From Apostichopus japonicus (taxonomy: Eukaryota; Echinodermata; Holothuroidea; Aspidochirotida; Stichopodidae), in assembly GCF_037975245.1 (NCBI RefSeq), contig NC_092578.1, forward strand, positions 7,531,501 through 7,595,500: a DNA stretch of 64,000 bases, read 5' to 3'. A program made the position numbers and the translations under genes. Below, piece by piece: positions 52,151 through 64,000 of this stretch. The first letter of the stretch is position 1. Every line of letters starts with the position of its first letter. The notes under the pieces were generated by a model that was not told the origin of the DNA, made no database searches, and worked only from the letters and a program-made list of their open reading frames with translations.

Positions 52151-54448
52151 CTACAGTATATAAAATGCATGCAATTCATACAAATTTCAGTTTATGGCCT
52201 AGTTTGTTCACATTTGAGAATGCAAGGAGGATCAGGAATCCTGTTCTCAAAAAGCTGACCCTGGATGGGTCGACATTTGAGAAGGCAAGGTGGATCAATG
52301 ACAAGCGAAAGAACATGCAATCACATAAGTGTGATTGGTTACAATGATTGGTTACAATTCACTACAGTGAGGGCTTCTGTATGTAAGTTTATTACTTCTG
52401 GTGCGAGTCTATGTGCATGGGAGTGATGAGGTCAAGTAACCAGTGATCGAGGGTCGCCTTGATCCCCTGAGAGTCCACACTGCAATATTGATCTCCCTTG
52501 TGGCCGTCAGGAACCTCCCCGAAAGGGAGATTGCCAATGTGGGGTTTGTGTATGGCGGGTCATCAGTCTCAATTTGTGGGGAATCGACATATACCGATTT
52601 AAATTGACATAAACCAATTTCCTTTGACTTATACCAGTTTCTAGAAGCTTAATTTAAATTTCAATACATGGTATGTAAAATAATTTGGTACTGTATATGT
52701 CAATTATCTTATATAATGAGAGTTGACAGCTAATATTTTAGGAGTCATCCAAAAACAAACAAAATTTCAGACATTTGATATAGCATTAAGAAAATATGGG
52801 TAGAGAGCTTTTATTTCCCCTCTATTTCTATGTTCTGGTGGTGTGTGATATAGTACAGGATTTTCACACCATGAAGATCTGTTTCACAGGTTTAGAATGA
52901 AAAATGAACTTAATAGTTTTGGTTAATTATAGCAAAATTTGAATTTTACTTGATGAGCCTTAAACTGAAGAGAAATCCTCCACAGTATCGGCTGCCTCCA
53001 CTTCACCGATACTGTAGTTAACAGATTTTATTACAAAGTATTTATTACAAAGAACTGTCTGATGATGAATTCTGAGTTGTCAGCTTTGATTTAATTCACC
53101 CACATTGGTGCAACCGAACAGTTTTGTACAGACTTAAAGAAAACCCTTATTGTTATTTATGATATTTATGATATTTATTACATTAGTTGTTATGTGCAAT
53201 ATACTATAAAATCATCAGTTATATGTAGGTGCTTCCATCTTTCATGAACAGTACTAAAACATTCTCGCCAATACTTGTATTATCAGTGTATAACTGGAGA
53301 TGCCGTATAATAATCATATCTATTTTGAAATGTCTGTAAAGCTTTATATAGATGAAATAAATTTTAGATAGAAAGTATTTCTTTTGTTGATTTTATAATA
53401 AAATAACGCTTGATTTAGCAGGATCTTCACATTTTATCAAACCTATGTATTATTCTATTATGGTCCACCGTATCATATTCTCATCTTGAATGCCATAGTC
53501 TACTTAAGTATGCAAACAGCATGTATAATATAACGCCATACATTTCCAGATGTCAAGTCCGCGAAAACTGTTAAAAATGCGAGCGATATTCGCACCAATG
53601 TCTTGCAGTGGCGTGTAAAGCCTGGGATCTCAAAGTTGGGGGCACCAAATCCAAAATTAATCACAAAAGCTCAGAAATACTACCAAATACGTAGACAACT
53701 CAACAACGTGTATATTATACCTTACCTTCCTTCCATATGCTTCAGGAAACTACTTATTGATATTACTGAGAAAATTATAACGCATTATTAACACTTCACT
53801 GACTTAATCATCTTATATGAGCTACTGAGGTTTTGTAAACGTTGCTCTTTGTGAATCGAAAGTATTTTAATTTTCATGAAACCGTGTTATGCAGTCATCT
53901 GCAGATAATTTGACGAGAAAATGGATTTCATAATGATGAAAAATGGTGGGAAAACTCCCCAAAATATCAATTTTACAAGTCGCATTTTTTTTAAATTTTT
54001 TTTTTAAGTTTGGCTGTTTTACACATTTACGTTTTGAAGCTTGTAGAACAAGTTTAGCTACGTTAAACAAACATTTTGACAAAGTTGTTATAAATTTGCA
54101 AAATGGATATTGATGCCAACAGTTTACATTCAGCTTGATAAATGTCATATATTGATGAACTACATGGTAAAAATCTGTTGTATCCGGGGTGCACATCTTG
54201 CGTTTGAAAATTTGTTGACACAGCACCAACATCTTCACAATAAGGAGCTTCCGTCGGTAAGGTACATCGAGGACGAAGAGCCATATTGAGTCTTTTAATT
54301 TCTAAAGGAAAGAGTCATGAGCGAATTCCGCCCTTTTACTCGCATCTTTTCCAAGTAACTTCTCAGCACACAGTAACAGCCATTCTATTTCAAACGTTAA
54401 CTATTATTAAAATTAAAAAAAAAAAAAAGCAAGGCCTAGGGGAAGATT
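52151..54448. other. No gene recognised
   Basis: Only short frames without homology or splice support. An inverted pair CTCCCTTGTGG / GAAAGGGAG lies near 52490-52530. Confidence 0.5.
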
Positions 54449-54456
54449 TCTCACAT

Positions 54457-54825
54457 CAGTGGCGTAGGAAGGTACTTTTGAGTGGTGGGGCTGAAGACTG
54501 ATTGCCGGCCTGGGGGAGGGGTCTAAGGGGAGGGGGTGTCCCCCTCCCCTTTGGAATTTTTTGCATTTCCAGGTAGCCTCAGATGCAATTTGGTGCAATA
54601 TAGCACACTTCAACACCCACTCCATTTTGTAAACTTAATTTTGTATTTTCACCAGGCCTTAGATGCAATTTGGTGCTCCAAATGAGATTTTTTTTCTCAT
54701 TTGGAAATGAAAAAGGGGTTTTCTGACTTGCGAAGCGGGGGGGGGGGGGCGGAATGATACTTCCGCCCCTCCACATGTTTCACTGGGGGGGCTGGCGCCC
54801 CAGCCCCCCGGTTCCTACGCCCTTG
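54457..54825. mobile_element. Intact hAT-type MITE with target duplication
   Basis: Flanked by a perfect TCTCACAT duplication (54449-54456 and 54826-54833). Termini CAGTGGCGTAGGAA and TTCCTACGCCCTTG are inverted repeats. Internal GATGCAATTTGGTGC occurs twice. No transposase. Confidence 0.85.
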
Positions 54826-55779
54826 TCTCACATATTGCGTCCAATTTGACATCAAGTCTGAGCATCAGAAATCATTAATATCACTTGTGCCCATACGTGC
54901 AACTCCGAGTTTAAAATCTCCCAAATCAAGTCGAACAGAGAGGATTTGAATATTCATGATTCGATCATTTGAGGACTGATAATTATCAATTGTCATTTGT
55001 CTCCAAGCGTTTATCAGATGAGCATATGCGGCTTTGGTACGTTGTTGTTTTGTATTTTCCCGGTTATGTATGATGAACTGTAAAAACCTCTAAACTATTG
55101 ATGTAAATTGAGTGCGTTAGCATGCAAAGTTACTTTCTATTTACAAATAGCGCCGTCAACAAGTCAGGACAGTTCCAAATCTGGTTCTATACGGTAGGTA
55201 AAGAGTATTTTGTGTTTTCTATTATTGCCAATATTATATGTTGTTTTGTTACTTTCATATCTCCACTGACGGACATTTTATCACAATAGAATTTGTATTA
55301 ATTTTCCTCTTAAATATATTATTTCTGCCCTGTTTCTTGCAGGAAAAAAAAAACGATCAGAAGACTAAACTTCATAGTTTTACACTCCTCTTCTGCTGCT
55401 CTCTAATATAAGAAGGGTAAAATATCATTGCAAAAGACTTACAACAGCTTTCACAGTATCATTCATGCAATGACCTGTGATATTTGTTTTTCTTCAAATA
55501 AAATAGTTTAGGTAAAACCACGCACATATGGCCCATAGTACTGTCAGGTTCGCAACCAGGCCAGGCACAGTGTGGCCGTACCAATTTGTGCCCCCTCCCT
55601 TTCCCATCTGTGCCACCATTATGTGTACAAAAACTATAGAAGTTACAGCACAACAGCATTGTGCCACCCCCCCTACCCCGCCCCAGGCGTAAATTGTTTG
55701 TGGCGATCCAAACATAGAATTCCTGGCTATGCGCCTGAGTATATATTATGTCATAGCAAACACGATGTAGGGACGGATG

Positions 55780-55899
55780 TACATATTATGTATGTTTGTA
55801 TTTTAGATTTAAGGAACTCGCGAAGAAGCCATCATTGGCTTATCAAAGCCGCAAGCTGACCGAAGTCAGTCTCTTAGATTCACTGAGCTAACGCTCCTA
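55780..55899 (-). mobile_element. tRNA-derived SINE (second family), internally deleted copy
   Basis: On the minus strand the head GGAGCGTTAGCTCAGTG jumps directly to AGAGACTGACTTCGGTCAG. The B box and following 100 bp seen in the 51.4-kb copy are missing. Confidence 0.75.
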
Positions 55900-57080
55900 T
55901 AGTTTGGTATGTAATAATTTGCTATGAGATATATACTTTGGTATGTACCATATCTCCTGTCTGTCTTTAAACTTAAGAGTTTAACCTTTTAATTTTAAAA
56001 GACGACTTTTCTGTTTCTATCAGACGTTCTGAGACTAGGCTGAAAGCAAAACATGAAATGTTGATTTATTGAATATAAATATATTCATTCTATAATACGT
56101 AGTAATAAAGCAGGCCAGAGTATAAAAATGAAGAATTGCTGAATTGCTTACTATTATTTTTTATTATACAGATTGCAAAGACTTTTAAGAGGTTCGTTAA
56201 AGAGATATGCAATTCTTAAGTGTATTGTAAAATAGTACAAGCGAATAGTGATAAAGTTAGTTTAACACGAAACCTTTGTAAACTGAGGAGGAAAACGATT
56301 TCTAAATGAAAAATGCCAATTGAATGTTCAGGTCACATTAGTGCCCTAATTAATTATAAGGAATTCTTGATGAAAGAATCATTAATTTGTTAGCCTTTAC
56401 TATATATCAGCAAGCCAATGTTGTGACTATGAAACTAGATATTTTGCAGGTACTGATAACAAAATTTCGGTCCGCTGATTGGCTACAAAAATTAACGATA
56501 CTATACTCAATGTTATTACGTCATATTTTTTAAATTATTGTTTGCTGGAAAAGAAATCTAAAACTAATCCTTAAGGCATTTGCTTGTTCACAATTTTTGG
56601 CAAAAATTAAGACCTTTGGAATTAACAATGTACTACCAAGTTGCTGAATAATAGGCCTATATACAAGTTACGAGAAAAGTTAAAAATTAACACAGGGAAA
56701 CAACACGTGACCAATCAATCATTTCAAAGGAAAGTGGTAAGCAAACCTCAATTCCTATATTACATTTCAGCTCAGCCTTATCCTTCCCCTACCCAATTTT
56801 TAATAATCGTGCTAACATTACGACTTTACCCCTCTCTCTACTCCTGTTCCAGTTCCTCCTCGCCCCCCCCCCCCCACACACACATTATCAACCTTGTATG
56901 CAGCCTGAATTTGTAAACACCTATGTATTGTCCACACGTCACTACTAGGTTTTCTTAGATCAGTGACCATTAATTAATTCTGTACACTTTTTCATCAGAA
57001 ACGCTGATTCACAACGATTGACCCCCTCCTTGCTTACTATCTGTATCGTCATTTTCCCTGTAGGCTTTCATTGTTATTTT
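55900..57080. other. No gene recognised
   Basis: AT-rich single-copy-looking sequence with a CCCCC-ACACAC tract at 56863-56884. No exon supported. Confidence 0.5.
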
Positions 57081-57084
57081 CAAT

Positions 57085-57300
57085 AGCGTATCCAAGGTTT
57101 GGGATTGTGCACCCCTTTCTTACCACCCATCTCCCCCCTTAAAAAACACAGTGGTAATTATAGCACAACCGTGAGTGAATAGACCTAATTATGGAGCTAA
57201 TGTATAACATTTTCAACCTAATATCCCCCCCCCCCCCGACATGGGAGTCGACTTCAACGACCTCAGGGCCATACCTCATCCATTTTCATATCCTTGATAT
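57085..57300 (+). repeat. CCC-rich dispersed repeat, third copy
   Basis: Shares ACATGGGAGTCG, CAACGACC and CAGGGCCA with the copy at 10.1 kb and has the same C run (57225-57237). Confidence 0.45.
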
Positions 57301-57627
57301 ACCCCTGATTTCCTTCCGATGTGCACTTCCGATGTGCTATACTAATTAGTAATTATCCAATAAAATCTATACATGTTGATTTACTTCAGGATATATCACT
57401 GCTTGTAATATTTACAAATATTGAAATCCTCTCTGCTGAATAATCACTTTCGTAGGTTCCCCCTGTCTCTCAAGAGAAGTTATGAGTATTTTCTTCTTCC
57501 AAAGAGGATGCCATATTTTCAAAATAATATAAATTTAAACTAAAAATTACCATTTTTCTTTAACTGAGCCGTAGTTTTTTCAAAAGGTTGAAGTGTTCGT
57601 ACTTCAGATATCCTTAAAATGATTTTT

Positions 57628-57633
57628 TTTTAT
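57628..57633 (-). terminator. Possible polyadenylation signal of gene C
   Basis: AATAAA on the minus strand about 108 nt after the gene C stop, followed by a run of A. Plausible, but canonical hexamers are frequent in this AT-rich sequence. Confidence 0.35.
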
Positions 57634-57740
57634 TGTTTATAAGTTACCGGAATGCACATACACTGTATCATTGCCGAACAGTTCTATATTGGAGTTAGAC
57701 ATTTGTACGATCGTAGTAGTTTCCTTCCCCTTATATCTTT

Positions 57741-58786
57741 CTATCCTCTCGTGAAGGTTCTCGTTGGTTGTGCATTTGTGAAGAAGGGGTTTAATGCCGG
57801 AAGATTAAATTCTCGTCTGCGAAGCATGAACCTTCTCCTTACTTGAGGCTCGATGCGTCCATTGACAAATCTCGGATGCCCTGGTGCCCGTATCTGCTCC
57901 TTAAATTCAAGCCTCCCTACCAGTGTCGTTCGATTAGTTGCAGTTGACGGTGGAGGATTATTTCCCTCTGCGAAGAAGTGAAAGTTAAAAACAAAATGTC
58001 AATGAATGAATGGATGGATGAATATATTCATGATTGAATGAATCAATTAATGAATCAACCCATGCATGAGAGAATGAATGAATATAGCAATAACTGAATT
58101 ACTGTAATAATAAACGAACGACCGGATGAATAAATACAAGAATGAATGAATTAGTGAACGAACGATTGAAAACATGAATAAATGGATGGATAGATGAATG
58201 AATTTAATATAATAATGAACGAATAAATACAAGAATGAATGCATACCGGTATATATTTTTAATTAATTAGTCTACGAACGAATGAATACATTAATGAATG
58301 AATGGATGGATGAATGGACGGGTGTATGAATGCATGAATGAATACATATTAATGACTGACTGAATGAACAAAAACGACTGGATACATGAATGAATGAATG
58401 AATGAATGTATGAACGGGTGACGGTGATGAAGTTATTTTGAAAAAAAAACATTGGAATATATACGCATGTGCATAGGCCTATAGGGTATGTCATGATTAT
58501 GTCACTGTAGTTTTAATATTTATACTACGACATAGTATGAAATTTATCAGCAGAACTGCATGTATACCATATATATTTCTATATATCCTAATAATGTTGG
58601 CGTTCTCCGCGGAACTGGCAAAGTGCTTAAAAAAGAAAATATTAAATTAGTATATAGAAAGATAAGAACAGCAACGAAAATTAACTTACGACCAATGTTT
58701 GGAATATTTCTCTGTCCAATCGTTTGTTGGCAAAGCAGGAGCCCACACAGCGCAATCAAAAGATACACATTTAGTGAAATATCCAT
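57741..58786 (-). CDS. Small basic secreted protein, unrecognised (gene C, two exons)
   Basis: Exon 1 is 58786..58690 and exon 2 is 57967..57741 on the minus strand. A GTAAGTT donor and a TTCGCAG acceptor join in phase 1 to give 107 residues. Seen: a clear signal peptide (MDISLNVYLLIALCGLLLC, cleavage likely near residue 24), then NIPNIGQGNNPPPS, a Thr/Asn-rich stretch, and an Arg-rich centre (QVRRRFMLRRR) with several possible basic processing sites. The end is FNLPALNPFF...TFTRG. The only Cys residues are in the leader, so the mature chain has no disulfides. This fits a secreted peptide precursor (neuropeptide-like or cationic defence peptide), but I recognise no family. An in-frame upstream ATG at 58822 would add 12 residues before the leader. 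An internal GTAAGG in exon 2 (about 57843) could be an alternative donor. Confidence 0.6.
57997..58425. repeat. Degenerate (GAAT)n array in the gene C intron
   Basis: Imperfect GAATGAAT / GATGGATG units fill most of the single intron of gene C. Minus-strand frames rich in Ser-Phe-Ile-His are repeat translations. Confidence 0.85.
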
Positions 58787-58822
58787 TTTTATTTTCACAA
58801 CAATAACGATCGTTCCTCTCAA

Positions 58823-61800
58823 TATATATGTATATATATATAAATATATCTGTAGATTCAGTTCATAGAGCTTTCACGTTACAACACTTCGGCTGATGTG
58901 ATATGTAAATGCTATTGCTCGGTTTAATTAACAACACTGAGAGTTTGTAAATATTGTATGAGTTATTTACGCTATGCTAAATAATTTTGTAATGATGACA
59001 TCGGGAACACCCAAAAGCAGTGAAGGCTTTTGACACCTAAAACAATGCACTTGTGCACCACCTGTTTTAGATTCATTGTTATCGATCGATAAATATTCGT
59101 TGTACCATTACAAAGAGAATTTTTCCCCATACATGATTGTTCGTAGGTTAAACGTATAATGAAGAAATACGATTACGTATATATAGAAAAATGTAAGCCT
59201 TTCTATCGTAGAACTATAATCAGTTGTTCAAGTTTAGTAACGCTAAACATGATATGTCGGTTTATATCGGGGGCCAATACCATATACTTGCAGACGGTGT
59301 GCTTAGAATCGAGCAATTTACACAGGAGGTGATAAGCATGATCGACTTTAATGGGGGGGGGGGCGTAAAATACTCTTGCCCACCCCACCCAACCCCAACA
59401 CAATCCTGAGATAAACGAAAGTGTCAGACTTGTGGAGCGAAGATTTCAGTGAGCACACTACAATTTGAAGGCAACATAGTTCATCATATTGCCACCCCGT
59501 GTGAAAAGAATAAAACATGACTACGTCTCCAACACTGAAGTATTTTTCGAAACGAAAAAGGAATTTTACTTCATTTACTTGCAAATTGATACCATTTAAT
59601 CTATTCCGAATAAAATGGTGACAATGCTATATGTGATGTGTTGTACAATTAAAATTATTTCAAGTTCAGGCCTATTTAAAACTTCTTCCATTACAACGCA
59701 ATTTCCTGCAATTGTAATTAAAAGTTGTGTAAAAAAGTAAGTTGGCCTGACGTTTCGATCAGAGCAGTAAGCAAGTAACAGTAACAGAAGGAACAAAAAA
59801 CACGCACAGAATACAGACAGGTTAATGAGCATGGTGAACACAAAGAGATAGAAGTAAGGGGATTAGTAGACAAGGGATGGAGATAAGAAAGAAAGAAATT
59901 AAGTAATTAAAAGTTGTCAGCAAAATAATTCCAACACAGTTAGATTAGTTTAGGCCTGTATACCTCGGAGGTTAATATGCATCGCCTCGCTTTTTTGTCG
60001 GCCACTAATTTCATTTTAGATTGGTATATTTCTTAAAAGTTCTTAAGAAAAACTCGGTAAACTTTTCGTCCTCGCTCTTTATGATGTTCCTCAAAGGAAG
60101 GAAGGACTCGAAACATACTAAATTGCTTTCGATGAGATTACCGTGGGCAATGCATGGTTCTGCCTGTCTACAATATATCTAAATGGTATCTTAATTTTCT
60201 AAAATCTGACTAGCGCCATTATTATTATAATAAGTTTAGTAAACCGGAAGTGTTGCCGTTACCGTACACAGCTTCTATTGTACACATTACCGATAGTAAT
60301 ACTACGAGATGAAGTTTTGGCTATCTCGCGCATTTGTGCCATTGTGATACTTTGTGCGTATGTACACAGGGGCAGTGGGTCACTCAAATGCGGTTGGGTG
60401 ATTCATTAATAATTCTAATTGTTTCAGTATCATTTCACCGCAAGCGAGAATCCGGACATCCTTTTGAACTTCTAACACGATATTTAGTAAAGACTGCAAG
60501 CCACCACGAAATTCGAGACTTTTTTCGTTGACTTGGGAGTTGGGGCAATTTATTGCTACTAACTACAGCTTACTGTACTATACTGTCCTACCATTTGGTG
60601 GTCTGACTGAGAAAGTGAGAAAATATTAACCACAGCCAACAAAATTAACAATGTAAGTACATTTATCCATTGTGGTATTTTCGATAAAGCATAAACCACT
60701 CTTACCACAAGAATGGTTTCTTGTAATAACTATGTAGTCTAATAATTTAAGCCGGTAAGCACTAAGATCTGATGACTGCCTATGTAACCTAATAATATCA
60801 TTACTGTTACTTGTTAGTGTTACTGTTACTTAGGCTAGGGGTCGAAGACTACAACGACGTTAAGCCCTTCTGCTCAGACAGACTTTCCCCTAACTGGTTA
60901 TACGGTCCAGCCTAGGTCAAATCCAAGGTCTTGTTATGATACATCCATACATTTGCCCCTGTCTTATATGAGCGTGCTGTTGGACATACCAAGTTTACAA
61001 ATAGCCGAATGCTGAATGTCAAAAAAGTGTTAGACTCATACAGTACATTGTCAACATGATTATTTACTAATACTATATAATTTTAGTAAGCCAACCACAA
61101 TAAAAGATTGTTTAGACTATCAAGATTGAATGCATGCCATAAGGAGGCTCGCAGTTCAGAGCTAGTGCCATTTTCATGGTACCTTTCATAATCAATCTTA
61201 AACCCCTCAAAGGGAAGAATATTTTCGTTTGAAAATTCATGAACCAGTGAACGTTTGGATTGTGAAATTTGCCGTCAACGTGAAGCAAATTATCGCACAG
61301 GTTAAATAGAACATATCTGGGCTTCCGTTAAGATTCTTTAGAACTACTGAGTAAGGTTTATGCAAGAAATGAATGGGTTTACTACGTTGCATAACTATAT
61401 AGATAGATTTGTTTACATCTGTCAGTAGGCCTAGATTTCAATAACCATTAGTATTGCAGAGTGTAGGTACTGCTCTCCCTATGCTAATAAGTAGATCATA
61501 TTTGTTCTTTTCATATTTATCATTCCTTTCTTACCTATCACCTATACATGCGCACTCTATCATATCCATCTATCATATCATATCTAATCTACCATAGCTT
61601 AAGAACTGTGTAGATCGTTTCCCCAACCTTTGACCAAGATCATATGTACAGTAGTACTTTCCCTTTCAAAGTGACTTGTGATACTTTCACTTCACATAAT
61701 ATCCATCATGATCTCCTAACTACAGTCTCAATGTTAGGAAACTGGGGTCAGGATCGATCAAGTTCTTTGGTTTTGTGTCCAGACTGTCGCTTGGCTGACT

Positions 61801-63750
61801 TAAAAGTCCCAAGAGGACTACTGGTAGGCCTACTGTATGTGCATACTCTACATGCTGAAAGTCCACAGTAACTCACAGAATGAGTACAGTATGCTTCAGG
61901 GATCGCAATGAAAACAAACAACAATGCTGAAATAATCCCACATACCTCAGCAATTTACATTCTCTGCATTTTATAGAAAGTTCTGCTGTAACAGGGAAAT
62001 AATTGAATACTTTCTTGTGACCTATTGTATAGTAGGAGTGGTAGGACAGTAGTGTAGGGCTAACATGTTTGCACTATGAATGAATGAATGAGGAGCATTA
62101 TACCACACAGTAAACTTGTTAATATACACAAATGAAGGTTCTGAAGCCAAAGAATTCTTTCTCAAATATGTTTGTAAACTAATCCATCCTAAGTGTTTGC
62201 TAAATTTACATTTAGAATTTGTTAATAGGTTAGGGATTACAGTATTTAAAAGTCAACACCGGGATATGTACAGTATGCAGCTACATGTGTAACAATAGTG
62301 TGGGTGTCAATATATAAACCTTTACAAAATAGTAGTTTGGTGGGGAAGTGGTGGGGGGGGGACAACATTACAACTTTTTACTGTTGTAGAAATTCCAGGA
62401 TGAATTTTGACATATAATTTGTTAATTTGAGTATTTTCACTCTGAAATCAAGAAATGACAGTAAAACCATAAATTATATCCAAATCGAACATTATGGGTT
62501 TTTCTTTTATCTTTCATCTGGGATGACTTTGATCATCTTTTATCTGATGGATTTGGGAGTAGGGCCCTAGGGGTGGGGAGGGGGAGGGGGTAGGGATGCA
62601 AGGTTGTAGTGAAATGAGTCTTGTATTTACCTTAGACCTTTAATAGAAGAATTCTCCATAATTCCAACCTTTCATGTTTGTGACTTGACCAGTACAGAAT
62701 AATGAGCACTATGTCCTTATCTGTTTTTTTTTACTCTTCCAAGTAATCCAGGCATTTCTTAATCATTTTAACATGACAAAAACCATGAAAAACCATGATA
62801 TGAAAGACAGGCATATGTGGATTGTGTTAAATCATAACACAAACAACAGGAAGTATTTTACTATCACGTATTCCTGTAAATTTGACTTTTAACTGTCAGG
62901 GAAGCAAACTTGTTACTTTAATTTCAGTCACAAATGGCAATTCTGCTGAATTTTTGTCGTTGCTTTCATTTAAAAAATTATGAAATGTTCTGGTATGATT
63001 CTTTGGTCACCTACGGGTATGGTGAAGCTTAAATTGTTGTTTTAACCCACCCACTCTACTATTATGATGTTGAGAGAGTTTTGTCTGTTCTGCTTTATAG
63101 ATGGTGACGAAATCTCACAGTAAAGTAGTTTTGGTACCTACAGCTTTTTCAGCTTTCATACAGTTTAACATATTTGGGCAATTTTACCTATCGGTTTTGA
63201 GTTTGCCTTAATACAGTAGCTTTTATCGGTACCATGACAAGTTACTCGTAGTTTCCTCATACCTGCAACTCCATAGAATTCTCTGGTAGTTATCTCTCAG
63301 AAATGACAGGCCATCACGCATCGCTCCGCATCGACCACAACTTATCTTTTAAATCGGCAGGCATGCTTTTCTTTACCATCAAACAGGACCACCGTAGCCT
63401 TGAAGTGGTAAAAATTGTGACAGTCTCTTTTATTCACGTCTAGCTATAAATACAGACCTCCTCCAATTTGGCAACAAAGGGCAGTACTGTGTCGTGTAGT
63501 CAGGGGAATAAATAAGTATAAGACAAGTAAACCGAACACAGCAGTCACGTAAATCCAACTCCTTGTCTAATTCCACTTGCAAACTTTATATATACATGTT
63601 AAATACCAAACAGTAACATAATTAACTATGACAATAAAACTGAAGTAAAACACATTTCCATAAATGCCATATATTTAGCAAATAATAATTAGATGTCACA
63701 TACTATATGTAAGGAAGTATGAAGCAGTTGCAACTCAAGACATACAATGT
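58823..63750. other. No gene recognised
   Basis: Intergenic or deep intronic. G runs occur at 59352 and 62351. No exon with convincing splice sites and conserved protein was seen. Confidence 0.45.
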
Positions 63751-63754
63751 CTCA

Positions 63755-63889
63755 CATGGATTCTTGACTCTTGATGTCTGGTCGAATATATATGTGTAAA
63801 TAGTCACGTTTACATTGCTTCGGCGTATCACTTCCCTGTCCTCTCACAATAACCGTACTCTCGCTTATCAGTTTATCTGGAAACGACAT
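63755..63889 (-). CDS. Weak candidate first exon or short ORF
   Basis: Minus-strand ATG followed by 45 codons starting MSFPDKLISESTVIVRGQG, with possible donors inside (GTGAGA, GTAAAC). No homology recognised. It could be the start of a gene, or chance. Included only because it lies near the window edge without other explanation. Confidence 0.15.
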
Positions 63890-64000
63890 TTTTGTCTAAA
63901 AAATTGGGAATACCGATATAAAGGTCACCATAACTATAACGATCATCGATTTATTTTGCAGAGTTTTGGTGGAGATAGGAACAGAACAGGTAAGGTATTG

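Noticed and set aside
57741-57967. Alternative splicing of gene C at the internal GTAAGG in exon 2
   Set aside because: No downstream exon in the right phase was found, and reading through gives a sensible stop, so the two-exon model was kept.
63962-63991. Small plus-strand exon between TTTTGCAG and GTAAGG at the window edge
   Set aside because: Good splice signals but only about 30 nt, no upstream partner exon and no recognisable protein; cannot be supported without sequence beyond the window.

Overview
This is an AT-rich, intron-rich, repeat-laden stretch of an animal nuclear genome. The gene families, small secreted-protein genes, very long (TA)n arrays and dense hAT, SINE and LINE debris suggest an invertebrate deuterostome, probably an echinoderm. 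The taxon is inferred; no species marker was recognised. Most open frames are microsatellite translations or fall in introns. The real genes had to be assembled from exons by matching splice sites and codon phase.

Four genes are supported. (1) A plus-strand, seven-exon gene (7490..29837) encodes a 269-residue type I membrane protein of the cation-dependent mannose-6-phosphate receptor-like family. (2) A complete seven-exon paralog (complement 13657..20271, 265 residues) lies on the opposite strand inside the 16-kb second intron of the first. Every intron has the same phase, and exons 2, 3, 4, 6 and 7 have identical lengths in the two genes. (3) A plus-strand, twenty-exon gene (33309..50457, 739 residues) encodes a TMEM145/GPR180-like seven-transmembrane protein with an unusually long, modular cytoplasmic tail. 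(4) A two-exon minus-strand gene (complement 57741..58786) encodes an unrecognised 107-residue basic secreted protein.

Layout: 1-7.5 kb repeats and microsatellites; 7.5-30 kb the nested receptor pair with many transposon fragments and a 1.5-kb (CGAA)n array; 30-33 kb intergenic DNA and a duplicated promoter-like module; 33.3-50.5 kb the seven-TM gene, whose introns carry a foldback element, SINEs, a 65-bp minisatellite and a LINE tail; 50.5-52.2 kb a LINE remnant invaded by a SINE and a 98-bp tandem repeat; 52-57.7 kb repeats including an intact hAT MITE; 57.7-58.8 kb the small secreted-protein gene; 58.8-64 kb no convincing gene.

The two receptor genes probably act in the same Golgi/endosome sorting pathway: both keep the diaromatic Phe-Trp tail motif and end in a tyrosine sorting motif. 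The other two genes have no evident link to them. The strongest novelty is the antisense nested paralog pair, followed by the modular tail of the seven-TM gene and the orphan secreted protein.
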